Shown piece by piece: positions 10,258-20,160 of a stretch of 64,000 bases of DNA. The stretch is from assembly GCA_029379385.1 (NCBI GenBank), contig CM055618.1:4350134-4414133 (forward strand), in the 5' to 3' direction. The stretch is from Quillaja saponaria. Its lineage: Eukaryota; Streptophyta; Magnoliopsida; Fabales; Quillajaceae. The position numbers and the translations under genes are program-made. Every line of letters begins with the position of its first letter. The first letter of the stretch is position 1. The notes under the pieces are model-generated. The model was not told the DNA's origin. It saw nothing but the letters and a program-made list of their open reading frames with translations, and ran no database searches.

Positions 10258-11770
10258 TTTAAAGGCAACCTAAGATCTTTAACTTTGCATCTTAGTTTTT
10301 GATTTGTTAGAATGTTTTTAAATAAGTTTTCATGTTTTTACTATAGGTACAAGAAAGCAACGCTATAGCGCAGAAAAATTGAACTAGGCAAAGAGGATGG
10401 TGCCTTGGCACTAGAAGGGGAATTTCAACTCGTGTCTAGGGCACCACAGCACGCAAAGGCTGGCACCCACAAGCTGGCACCCGCCCCTAGTACCCCAGCA
10501 AACCCTTTTTTCCTGTTTTGACCCCTTTCAACTTCCTTTCAAGCTTGGATGCTTTAAATACAATGTGGAGAAGGAATATGTTCTTTCTAACTTGCCTAAA
10601 TTCTAGGGAGTATTTCTATCCTTATTCATTTTGAATATTTTAAAAATTGAAGACAATGTTTGTCTTAAGTTTGGGGGTGTTGGGTTGTTTTGTTTTGATG
10701 TTTGATGCTTGTAATTTTTTGTAGTTTGTTTAGCTAGCCAATATGTTATTATTCTTTTATGATGAAATCACTCATCCTATGATAAGATGTTAGTTTTCAC
10801 ATGCTCTTGACATTCATGTTAAATTTTTAAGTTTGTAGCATTATAGGATGTGATTTCCAACACTTTTATGCACTTTGATTTTTTTTTCTTGTGATTGTGT
10901 TGCTTATTTAGAGACCTTTTTTATAGGGAGTTCATATTTAGTTAGGAACCTTATAAATGTGTTTAATTCTCTCTTTAGGTGAAATCCTAGACAAAAGCTA
11001 AGTTAGGGACATGATTTAGGCCATATTTGGACTATTTGAGCTTTTCGTGCCAAACTTAATATATTGTATCCCTAGTTTACTGCATTGAGATTAATTTGAC
11101 CTTTTCTTGTTCAACCACATTAATTTTTCCCCTAACCCTTTTTAATTTCCTTTTGCACCCTTCACTTTTAAGCATATTGATCTTTCTAGGAAGATTACGG
11201 AGTTATATGATGGGAAAAGAGAGTTAATTTGTGTTCCATGTTCACCTCATTCTTCATAATAGAATGAAATAAGCTTGGGGGTATGCCATAGAGTTGTTAA
11301 GAAAGGAATGCATGCTTCAAGTATAAAGAAAGTACCTTGTGCCTTTTGTTATAACAGTGAGGGCAATGTTAGGGGTATGGGAATTCTTTAGAATTATGAT
11401 CAAAATTCCTTCATATTGTGAAAAAAAGGGGGGAGTGAAGAAAAGAAAAAGTGTGAATTTATGGGAGATAAAAGAAAAGTGTAAGCCAAGTATGGGTGTA
11501 TTACTTGGAATGTGAAGAGAGTTCCAACAAGGTCCTAGAATGAATAATGTGCCTAGGGTGATTTTGAGCCCTATAACTTCTTTTTATCATACCATTAGTT
11601 GAGAGAGAGTTGAAAAGCACAGTTATAGGTTTGAATGCTAAATGTGATTTTACCTGGCCATAAACTTATCTGGATTGCATGCATTCCTTTGTTAAAAGAT
11701 AATGAACACACACCTATTAGTTTTTGTTGGTGTGTTTAGTTTTCTTTTGCTTGAGGACTAGCAAAAATTT
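10258..11770 (+). mobile_element. 3' non-coding region, downstream copy
   Basis: Direct repeat of 5666-6990, again with two polypurine-like 'aag(t/c)ttggggg' motifs at 10667 and 11271. It ends with 'ttgcttgaggactagcaaaa' and 'taagtttaggattagga', the degraded polypurine tract before the 3' LTR. No gene is visible. Confidence 0.65.
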
Positions 11771-12535
11771 AAGTTTAGGATTAGGATTAAGTGATTTATA
11801 GGAGTTCTAATTAAATTAACTTAGTCTTTTTTTTTTTTTTTAAAGGTCTAATAAAAGAAGGAGTCTCATTGGAAATTAAATTTGGGCTTAAAATGCTCAA
11901 AACAGGCAAGACAAAGGAGGCTGAAGACTGACAAGGTGCAAGGAAGCAAGTGGGACAAGGAACGTAGGAGCTTGAAGACTGACAACCTTCATAGCTTTCT
12001 CAACTTTTACTCTTTCTTTACTTTTATTATATTCCTTTAATGTTTATTATAGTTGAAACCATGTTTACACTAAGTAGTAAGGACTAGTTTCCTTTATAGA
12101 ATTGCAACATGTAGCTTGATAACACTCTTTATCTATGGATTTCTTAGGTATTGGTATATGATTTATCTAATTCGTTTTATGCTTAATGTCTTTATTTGAT
12201 TGACCATCATTTCTACTGAAGTAGGAAACCTAAAGGAACTTAGGAAGGGGAATTTAGATTAAGCCTTGAATGAATTAGCACTTGTTTGAATTTAACACAT
12301 GTTTTTGAGTTTGATTTGTGTAGAGGATAGGAATATACCTATATGTCTTGTGTAGTCAATTCAGGTATGATCTTAATGCGTTTTGTTTAACTTAATTCAC
12401 TTATAATTGATCTTAATGTCTTTATTTCTATAATAAGACATAGAAATAACATGCTTATAATTGATTAAAAATCCTAGGTTAATTGCAATAACTAAGCAAG
12501 ACAAGATAATAATATTTCAAGTGAAGTGCTGATGC
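11771..12535 (+). mobile_element. Athila/Tat-type 3' LTR, truncated
   Basis: Second LTR of the plus-strand element, parallel to 6991-7921. It loses homology near 12535 after 'aataatatttcaagtgaagt', before the usual 'gggaatgatactctac' end. A minus-strand gag scrap follows directly. Confidence 0.65.
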
Positions 12536-12559
12536 AAATCTGTGTCAATGGCCTCTAAC

Positions 12560-12770
12560 CATCTTCTTTCTTCATATTCTAATTCTCATTACACATTGTA
12601 AGGGGCTTTCATCCCTTCCTTCCATTTTTCCTAGTAGGTTTCTCCTATCATCTTGCCGGAGCTCATTCTAGTGAAGTCACCATGTTTGATTAATTCTTCA
12701 ATCTAGCTTCGGAGGACCCAATATTCATTTGTGTTGTGAACAAAGCAACAATGTTCCACATTGTTGTAAA
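12560..12770 (-). pseudogene. Small Ty3/gypsy gag fragment
   Basis: The minus strand reads NVEHCCFVHNTNEYWVLR, then IEELIKHGDFTRMS after one stop. This resembles the Cys/His segment plus 'IEELIxxG' helix at the end of Tat/Ogre-type gag proteins. It is too short for a firm call and has no neighbours from the same element. Confidence 0.4.
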
Positions 12771-12774
12771 CTGG

Positions 12775-13165
12775 AACATGCGCAAAAATACAAACATATA
12801 ATCCTAGTTACATACAACCAAACCATAATAACTATAGTATACATAGAGGAGCTTCGCTCCAGCCATGTCATAAATAATAATAATTAGACTACCACACAAG
12901 ACAAAATACAATGATTCAGAACTTTATTATGACTGCAAACTTTCATCATTTGACTTCAAGCAAGTGATCTTGATTATACCTTGCTGATAAACACTCGGCA
13001 AGCCCAGTATCGGTGGTTGACGTCATTGGAGATCTTGTTACTAAAAAAAACATTAACAGAAGAGTGGTGAGTCCATGTACTCAGTGAATGGAAAAACGTG
13101 CCTAAAGGCAACAGACTGAAAAATGAATTCAATATTTATAACTATGGTTATCTTAGTGAACCATT
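12775..13165 (-). mobile_element. Fragment of the solo-LTR family
   Basis: Shares 'gaggagct(t)cgctcc', 'actgcaaactttcatcat', 'tataccttgctgataaac' and 'gtgagtccatgtactcagtg' with the LTRs at 1273, 26355 and 61694, in the same orientation. It abuts the truncated EPRV copy A at about 13165. Confidence 0.6.
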
Positions 13166-14620
13166 TTTGTGCTATAACTAAGTCTATAGCACAGATCCAT
13201 CCTTCTGGATCATTAAGGATGTTTATAGTTCCTTCTTCAGGTTCCTGTATTATTATATCTTTTCCTCTGTTTTCAGGTTCTGGATTTTTTGTTTCTTTTG
13301 ATGATTCCCATATAATATCTTGGAACTGATCTTCATCTGATTCTTCAAGATTAGAAACTCTCTGTTTTAGAGTTCTTACTTCTTTTATTTCATTAATTTT
13401 TGATTTTAAATCAGCAATAGTTGGTTCCTTTGATGAAGAGTTAACAGTTTTCACTCTTTCTATAATATTCTTAAAGGAATAAGAATCATCTTTTATACTT
13501 CCTTTTATTACTGAACTTTTACCCTTGTTAGACATATGAATATAGTTTTCTAACTGTATTCTTCTTTCTTCAGGGTCTGTTATTTTATCAATTAAGTCTA
13601 AAATTAGACTTTCTTCTTTTGACGAGACGTTTATACTAAGATTGTTCACTCCTATAGTTTTTAGGATACATTCTTCATAGTCATTATCTGAACAACATTT
13701 TGATTTTTCAGATAATTCTGACTCAGAGTTATAATCATTTTCTGACTCTTCTATACTAGAGTCTGAATTATACTGCTCTATTATAAAAGCATTCAAATGT
13801 TCCTTTTCTATACATTTATTTTGAAAATGACCCAGTTTTCTACACTTATAACAAATAGGAACTTTTTTGTAATTAGCTTCCTTAACTAAAGGTTTCTTGT
13901 TGGATTCATAATAACCAGTCTTTGACTTTTTATTCTTTTTAAATTGTTTTCTCTTGTAAGGTTTATTAGAGAATTTCTTCTGAAATTTATGAGTTTTTTT
14001 AGACTGCTTAAATTGGCTACTTGTGGGATATCCAAATTGTTCAAAAAATTTCCTAAAGCTCTTTTTCCGCTTAATTTCTCTTTGTCAATTTGTCGTTTTA
14101 GCCTAATATCATTACATAATGATATTCCTTCTGACACTACTTTTGAAGCTAACTCTCCATAAGTATAGCTACTGTGGTATATTACCACCATGCTTATCTT
14201 TTAGTTTATTTCTAATTTTATTAGCAAACAGAGTTGGGAGATCTGCTAAAAACTTTTCTTTCCAAAAATCAGCTTGACTGTTTGGTCTCTGATAAACTCT
14301 AGATAAGAACACATCTTTATACCACTGGAAGTGAGATAGATCTGGACACCTAAGATTAATCAGTTGTTCGTGTGATCTATCTAACCTAAGCATATTAGCT
14401 CCAACTAAGTGGTTTATAATTGTGTAAATTAATGTGTTAACTATATCAGTTATTAGATTTCCATTTTCCTGTTTCACAGAATTTAAGATCTCTTGTTTAG
14501 AGATATCTAACAAGTGGAAATCCCACCATCCTAACAATTGTCCTGTAAACCCACTGATTATGGCTAAGGCTATTTCCCTGTCAGTGTTACCATTGACCTA
14601 CATGCTACATTAGCATGTGT
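13166..14620 (-). pseudogene. EPRV copy A coat protein, nucleocapsid knuckle and protease edge
   Basis: The minus strand carries the caulimovirid coat-protein core: TDREIALAIISGFTGQ and LLGWWDF (about 14600-14510), a DRSHEQLINLRCP segment, SQADFWKEKFLADLPTLFAN and IRNKLKDKHGGNIP (14280-14170), and ELASKVVSEGISLCNDIRLK (14150-14080). A basic stretch leads to a CCHC knuckle at 13812-13853, then an acidic, Ser/Glu-rich C-terminus (13796-13200). The frame ends at NDPEGWICAIDLVI, just before the protease catalytic Asp, where the virus sequence is cut and gypsy LTR begins. Frameshifts at about 14165 and 13880 split it. Confidence 0.85.
13812..13853 (-). other. CCHC zinc knuckle of EPRV coat protein
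   Basis: Reads CYKCRKLGHFQNKC, spacing C-x2-C-x4-H-x4-C, the standard caulimovirid coat-protein knuckle thought to bind viral RNA. It is the intact form against which the altered spacing in the copy at 47224-47270 can be judged. Confidence 0.9.
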
Positions 14621-15470
14621 TTTGTTGTTTGGAGTATTTGGTATTCTACCAGTCTATCAATGTTCCATTCAACTATGGACTTGCCATCAAACTGGACCCT
14701 GTCTTGAATAGCATTATCTTCGTATTGAAGATCTAACAGTGAGGGTCTTGGGTTACTCATTTTAGATGGGGTAGTTGGAGTTGTCTTATTCTAATGAAGC
14801 TTATTAACTTCTAAATGTGAGTCTTTTCTGGTTGACTTTTCCTGGTTTTGACTCAGCATGTTGACACTTTTCTTTTCAGATATATTCAGATTTTGTAACC
14901 TGTTGACTAGAATATCCACAAAATTTTTATCATTAATTCTAGATTCTTTTCTGAATTTCAGATTGACTTCTGGTGGAGGTTTCATCATGATTGGATCTAT
15001 CTTAGCAGACTCTATACTAGAAGATCCTGAAGTATGAGGAATTATTTGTTGGAATGACTTTTTTTGAATTAGAAAATTTTCTATCCTTGAGGACTGTTTT
15101 CCTAAGGATTTTAGGAATAAATTTGTATAATTATTTTGGTTGGATATTTCAACCAGGGCACTTGACATGGATGCTTCTTTTGGATATATTCTTTCCCTCC
15201 CTGGTGAAAAAGTTTTGATAAGCATTTTCTAGAACATTAACCAACTTAGGATCCTCAAAATTGGGCCAATCTTTTTTGTGGAACCTAAAGGCTCGTTCAA
15301 GCCACTTAAAGAATGCTGGCTTCTTATGATATTTTTCCATATATTGTTTATGCATAGAGATCCAGTAATCTTTTTCTTTTTCACTAAAAGTTGTATAAAA
15401 CCATTTATGTTTAATGGTAAACGAGTGTAACGACTCTGTAGAGGATATCATACATACGCTGTATCCCATT
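14621..15470 (-). pseudogene. EPRV copy A region between movement and coat protein
   Basis: The minus strand reads MGYSVCMISSTESLHSF and a FTIKHKWFYTTFSEKEKDYW stretch, then FKWLERAFRFHKKDWPNFED. After a shift near 15195 it continues with SSALVEISNQNNYTNLFLKS, MMKPPPEVNLKFRKESRI and VNRLQNLNISEKKSVNM. It is collinear with 2-928, but the linker after FFTREGKN is shorter. Function is not known from sequence. It sits between movement and coat domains in ORF1. Confidence 0.8.
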
Positions 15471-15599
15471 TTAGAGGGTGTTGGCGAATTATTTCTTGAG
15501 GGTGATTTTAACCCTAACTCTGAAGATGTCTCTACTTGGTACTGAGGGTGACTAACCTGATCTTTAGATTTTATTATTCCCTCAATTACTTGTCTTCTT

Positions 15600-16475
15600 T
15601 CAGTTTCAGTGGCAGGAATTGAAGACGTAGACCTCCTTCTAGAAGACTCGCCTAGATTCAGTTTAATCTTTTTGTTTGCAAAGAATTTTATCTCTACATC
15701 ACCATCAGTATATTCAACTACTGATTCTAAGTGAGAGACTTTATTTTCTTAGGAGGAATTCCTTGGTCAATTTTTCAGGTTTCAGGAAGATTTACCTTAT
15801 CCCAGGTGATTGTCTTAGGCACCACCATATTTGTCTTAGCTGGATTAGCTAAAAAAGTGTGGTTTCCCCTCTTTTAGACTCAATCTTAGCATTTGGAACC
15901 ATAGTGTTCATAACCTTGTAATAAATCCTATATATTAGGACTACATTTTTAGATCCTGGTAACATATGAAAACCATGAGACTGAATATTTAAAGTTAATG
16001 TATTCATTATGTTTTGATCAGTTAAAGATATCGAGAAATTAGGATAACAGCTAAATAAGATGGGACCATCACAAAGACTTGATTCTATACACCTTAATAA
16101 GGAGTTTGAAAACTTATTGTGTCTCGTATCCCTAATACATATAAGGGCATAAGTATTTAATCCAAATATGGTTAAAGGTTTTAATGCCACCTAAACCATT
16201 CCTATATGAAGATATTTAAATTTTTTCTTATGTTCTTCTATCAATTTAGAAGAAAAGAGTTTAAATGTGTCTTGACCTTCTTTTAGAGGAATAGACTCTT
16301 CCATGGTTTTTATTATATAGTCTTGTCTATCAGAAGTTTGAGGAAGATTCTAGTTTTGAAGTTCTTTTTCTATATTTTCTACTAGAATAACTTCATTATT
16401 ATTCCTAGATAAGTTATCAGAACTAGAACCAGAAGAATTAACAGAGTTTGAAAATCTTCTTAAAATACCATCCAT
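15600..16475 (-). pseudogene. EPRV copy A movement protein (ORF1 N-terminus)
   Basis: ORF1 starts at the ATG at 16475 (MDGILRRFSNSVNSSGSSSD), the first long frame after the primer site. The movement domain (30K superfamily) is open from 16190 to 15849. It includes ALKPLTIFGLNTYALICIRD, DTRHNKFSNSLLRCIESSL, GPILFSCYPNFSISLTDQNI and LTLNIQSHGFHMLPGSKN, hallmark strings of caulimovirid movement proteins, which act at plasmodesmata. Stops lie near 16352 and at 16191-16193. The C-terminal part (15850-15600) is decayed. Confidence 0.85.
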
Positions 16476-17306
16476 TTTATCTTCGAGTCAAAGGGGCAAA
16501 CTATCAAAGGACTTACTTAACCCTCAACGTCCTTCACTCACCAGACTTCACGGGTTAGCAAATGCCTCGACTTTGTTTCCTGGGTTTAACTCCTCGACTT
16601 TGAAGATTAATGGACAGATAGTTTAAGCCAATTATCACACTCTACCATCCTTTAAGGTTACTGACTCTGATACCATTTGGGGAATATAATTTAGCAGACA
16701 AAAAACAAAAATACATAGAGCATATGAAGTAGCTGCAATATGATTTAGCAGCCCAGATTAATAACCAAATATAAAAGAAGAGTAAAAGAAAACTTACATA
16801 AACAAATTCTTCATTACAGCAATAAAGCACAGGTACACCACACCATCACTGGTACTACAACAACAATAGTAGCTACAGGTACAAACCCAGCATTACAAAC
16901 TTGAGAATTTCACTCGTATTTTACAAAACACTCTAAACACTCAAAGATGTTATTTTTTCAAACTTTTGATTTTTCTCCTAAACTTCAAAACTTACGAAGC
17001 AATAGAGGGCAAAGGCCCTTAAATAATAATCTTATCATGATTGCTTAAGAGATAAGGCTGGTAAAAGCAGATTCCTTGAGATAAGGCTCATCCTTCTGTC
17101 TGAGCACGTGTCATAGATAGATTGGAGTCGGTCCGCCAGCTAGAAAGGGAATACTTACTTTTATAAAGTAAATCCTTTTCTTTAAAGAACTTTGTCTTCA
17201 AGTCACCGAAATTCTTCTTTTCCTTTTGAAAAGATATCTTTGGCTTTTTGAAAAGCAAAGTCTTTCTCCTTTTAGAAAAGTAAACTTTAGCTTTATGAAA
17301 AGAAAA
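16476..17306 (-). promoter_or_regulatory. EPRV copy A intergenic region and leader
   Basis: The non-coding stretch between the ORF2 stop and the ORF1 start on the minus strand. In caulimovirids this region carries the single strong promoter, the polyadenylation region and the primer site. Visible candidates are a TGACACGTGC box (17104-17113) and a TATA-like TTATTTAAG (about 17018-17027). The block around 'ggagtcggtccgcc' next to the ACGTG box recurs near 34463 and 43507. No experimental start can be inferred. The copy is continuous through the primer site at 16663. Confidence 0.65.
16663..16675 (-). other. tRNA-Met primer binding site, EPRV copy A
   Basis: The minus strand reads TGGTATCAGAGTC, complementary to the 3' end of initiator tRNA-Met except at its last bases. 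This is where caulimovirid minus-strand DNA synthesis starts. It lies 188 bases upstream of the ORF1 ATG. Confidence 0.85.
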
Positions 17307-18224
17307 TTACTGATGAGATTCTTCATCCAAAAAATCTTATACTCCTTCGTCCAGAGGGTCCTGAGAGTCCTGGAAATAGGCTGGGTCATCTTGACTCATC
17401 TCAGAACTGTTATCATCAAGAATTTTTAGGAGCTCCTTTTGAACATCATCTCTAGAAGAGGAGGCTAATAAGCCTTTCACCATATCAAGAACCTTTTTAT
17501 TTTCATTAATAAAAGGTTTCTGAGAAGAAGGTTTAGATCTAAAGATCCCTAGCTTTAGAAAATTATTAAGGTTCTCTTCAAAATTAGAGAAGTTGTCCCA
17601 CCATTTAATTTGAGTTCTTCGAATTAACCAGGGGACAGATTGATTAATCCCAAAGGCAGAAGAGGAACATTCTTTTACAATATATTCCCATTTAACAATC
17701 CATGGAAGCTGATACTAAGCTGTAACATGATAATCGAAATAAAAGCAAGTAGTGGGAGAAGGTTCTTCATTGAGGGTGAACCTTAAAAACCAGTTATGCT
17801 TTCTTGCTTTGTTTTCAAATAAAAGCAAGTTTTCCCATGCAGCCATATAATCAAAATAAGTATATAGCCAAGGAAATATTCTTCTATCTCTGATTTGTTT
17901 TTGATGGTATAAATCCATACCCCATTCTGACCCTGCTCGAATCCAAGGTTTGTGAGAAATTGATTCTGTGTCCACAAGAATATTTAAATAGAATAAAATA
18001 TTCCTGGGTTCCAATTCAGGGGGAAGATGATTATTGAGATAGAAAGGGGCTATCTCATATGATGCTAAATTAGCATACCTTTATTCAATTGGTGCTATCT
18101 TTTTATAAGATAATGGAATATATGGATATTTGAAATCCTGATCGCATAAGAAATCTTTATCAGTCTCCTCAATATTAGGAGTGGAGAGGTTTCTTTTTGC
18201 AAGAGTATTAGATTGAGAGGTCAT
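17307..18224 (-). pseudogene. EPRV copy A ORF2
   Basis: ORF2 of the virus, of unknown function. It begins at MTSQSNTLAKRNLSTPNIEE (ATG 18224) and passes YPYIPLSYKKIAPIE, SISHKPWIRAGSEWGMDLYH and LYTYFDYMAAWENLLLFENK. It ends with VLDMVKGLLASSSRDDVQKE, KILDDNSSEMSQDD and a stop at 17307. In-frame stops occur after APIE and after FDYHVTA. About 130 bp present in the copy at 44106-44260 are missing. Here the frame is continuous with RNase H upstream (see findings). Confidence 0.75.
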
Positions 18225-18778
18225 AATAAATTCTCTAGTTAGAAAGTCAGGCAAAGAATTAGATTCTCCTTTAATAAATTCTATATCAAATTCAAAAACA
18301 GAAAGGATTCCCTGCCATCTAGCAAATATTTGTTTAGATGCTATATTTTTAACATCTTTAAGAAGAATACCTTTAGCAGACTTGCAATCTATTCTTAATA
18401 AGATTTTTTTATTTAGTCAGATTCAAATTTAGCGATGCACATGATAATTGATAATATTTCCTTTTTTATAGTAGAATAATTTTGTTGTGCACCCTTCCAA
18501 GTTCTTGAAGTAAATCTAACCAACTGCTCTTTATTAGCAATTTTTTGTTTAAGTGTTCCTCCATATCCTATCTCGGAAGCATCTGTTTCAACTATTTTAA
18601 ATGTATCTGGATGAGGAATACAGAGACATGGGAGTTCTTTAACTCTTTGTTTTTATCCTCTTAACTGCTTCTGTAAACTCATTATTCTATTCTGGAGGAT
18701 TCTTTTTTAATCGTGCAAATAATAATTTGCAATCTAAGGCTAAATCCTTGTAAAATTCACCTACATAATTTAGACTTC
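18225..18778 (-). pseudogene. EPRV copy A RT C-terminus and RNase H
   Basis: Starts abruptly at LGSLNYVGEFYKDLALDCKL, the RT connection region, and decays through 18660-18420. It then reads the RNase H end: ILLRIDCKSAKGILLKDVKN, IASKQIFARWQGILSVFEFD, IEFIKGESNSLPDFLTREF. RNase H degrades the RNA strand during reverse transcription. The RT catalytic part is absent, because at 18779 the sequence changes to an Athila-type RT. Confidence 0.8.
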
Positions 18779-19394
18779 CTAAGAAAATATACTCATCATG
18801 CATCTTTGAAAAGTGGCTGGTGCATTACACGAACCAAAAGGCATTCTTCTATATGCATAAGTACTAAAGGGGCAAGTAAAAGTAGTATTTTCTTGATCTT
18901 CGGGTGCAATAACAATCTGATTATATCTACTATACCCATCAAGAAAGCAATAGAAAGATTTACCAGTCAACCTCTCAAGCATTTGGTCCATGAAAGGTAA
19001 AGGAAAGTGATCCTTACGTGATACTTGATTTTAGCTTGCGATAATCAACACACATTCTCCACCCACTTTGAACATGTGTAGGCACAAGTTCATCATTTTT
19101 ATTTTGCACAATAGTAATTCCCATTTTCTTAGGAACTATAGGACTTACCCACTTGCTATCCAAAATAGGGTAGATAACTTTGGCATCAAGCAACTTCAAT
19201 ATTTTAGCCTTGACTACCTCCATCATAGGTGGGTTGAGATGCCTTTGCATCTCCCTTGTTGGCTTCAAATTTTCTTCCAAAAGTATGCGATGCATACACA
19301 TGGAAGGACTAATTCCCTTAATGTCAGCCAACATCCATCCAAATAGCAGTTTTATGGTCACGAAGCATGTGCACAATCCTTTCATCTTGCACAT
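18779..19394 (-). pseudogene. Athila/Tat-type reverse transcriptase, truncated
   Basis: The minus strand reads WMLADIKGISPSMCMHRILL, LNPPMMEVVKAKILKLLDAK, DSKWVSPIVPKKMGITIVQN, SGWRMCVDYRKLK and, after a shift at about 19010, MDQMLERLTGKSFYCFLDGY and RRMPFGSCNAPATFQRCMMS. It stops before the xxDD box, where EPRV sequence begins at 18778. It belongs to the same element as the protease and gag at 19648-22078. Confidence 0.85.
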
Positions 19395-19647
19395 CTGTTA
19401 AGTTCTTTTCAATGATCATAGGTAATGTATTATTTTCACCCAAAAACACATACTTTAAATGACTGAGCAAAGGTTTTAATTCAAGCTCGGGTTAATGCAA
19501 AACAAAGGGTAAAAGTTTTATATGAGAAATAGGGGAATCATGAAAAACCTCACCATACTTGTACAACACAGCTTGCAAGGCCATGACTGCATCAACCAAA
19601 GCATCATCTATGGCAACCTCTCCTTTTGTGCAAATGGAATCAAAACT

Positions 19648-20160
19648 TTAGCTTATTATAACCACATTCAATTTATCACTACCACTTAAGTCAAAAACTT
19701 GTTGCACATTAATGTCAATAACATCCAAACATATAATAGATTGTTTATCATCTTGAAACTTCATGGCATCAAGAATATTGAATTGAACAACATTACCATC
19801 AAATTCCATAGACAATGTACCCAAAAAAACATCAATCTTAGTTCTAGCAGTTTTAAGGAATGGTCTTCCTAACAAGAGTGGAGTAGATGAGTGTGAGTGA
19901 TCATCCTCCATGTTCAAGAATATAAAAATCAGCAGGAAAAATCAAACCATGAACTGAAACTAAGACATCTTCAAGCACACCCAAAGGATAAACAAACGTA
20001 CGATCAGCTAGTTGGATAATAATACATGTATCTTTTAAAGGGCTAAGACAAAGAGATTCATATAAAGATTTCTCCAAAGTCACACATGGCCTTTTCAAAG
20101 CAAGTATTACCAATCTTACAGGGAATAAAAAACGAACCAGGATCTTTTAAGGAAGTGGGA
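19648..20160 (-). pseudogene. Athila/Tat-type protease
   Basis: Reads PTSLKDPGSFFIPCKIG and KAMCDFGEIF, where the usual DLGAS is replaced. It continues with IIIQLADRTFVYPLGVLEDV, VHGLIFPADFYILEHGG and, after a shift near 19905, HSSTPLLLGRPFLKTARTKI and LDAMKFQDDKQS. The altered catalytic motif suggests the protease was lost, or that a frameshift lies near 20060. Confidence 0.75.

Noticed and set aside
13053..13170. Extension of the EPRV coat-protein frame to 13053
   Set aside because: The last 40 or so codons of that open frame read LTR sequence. Viral homology ends at about 13166.
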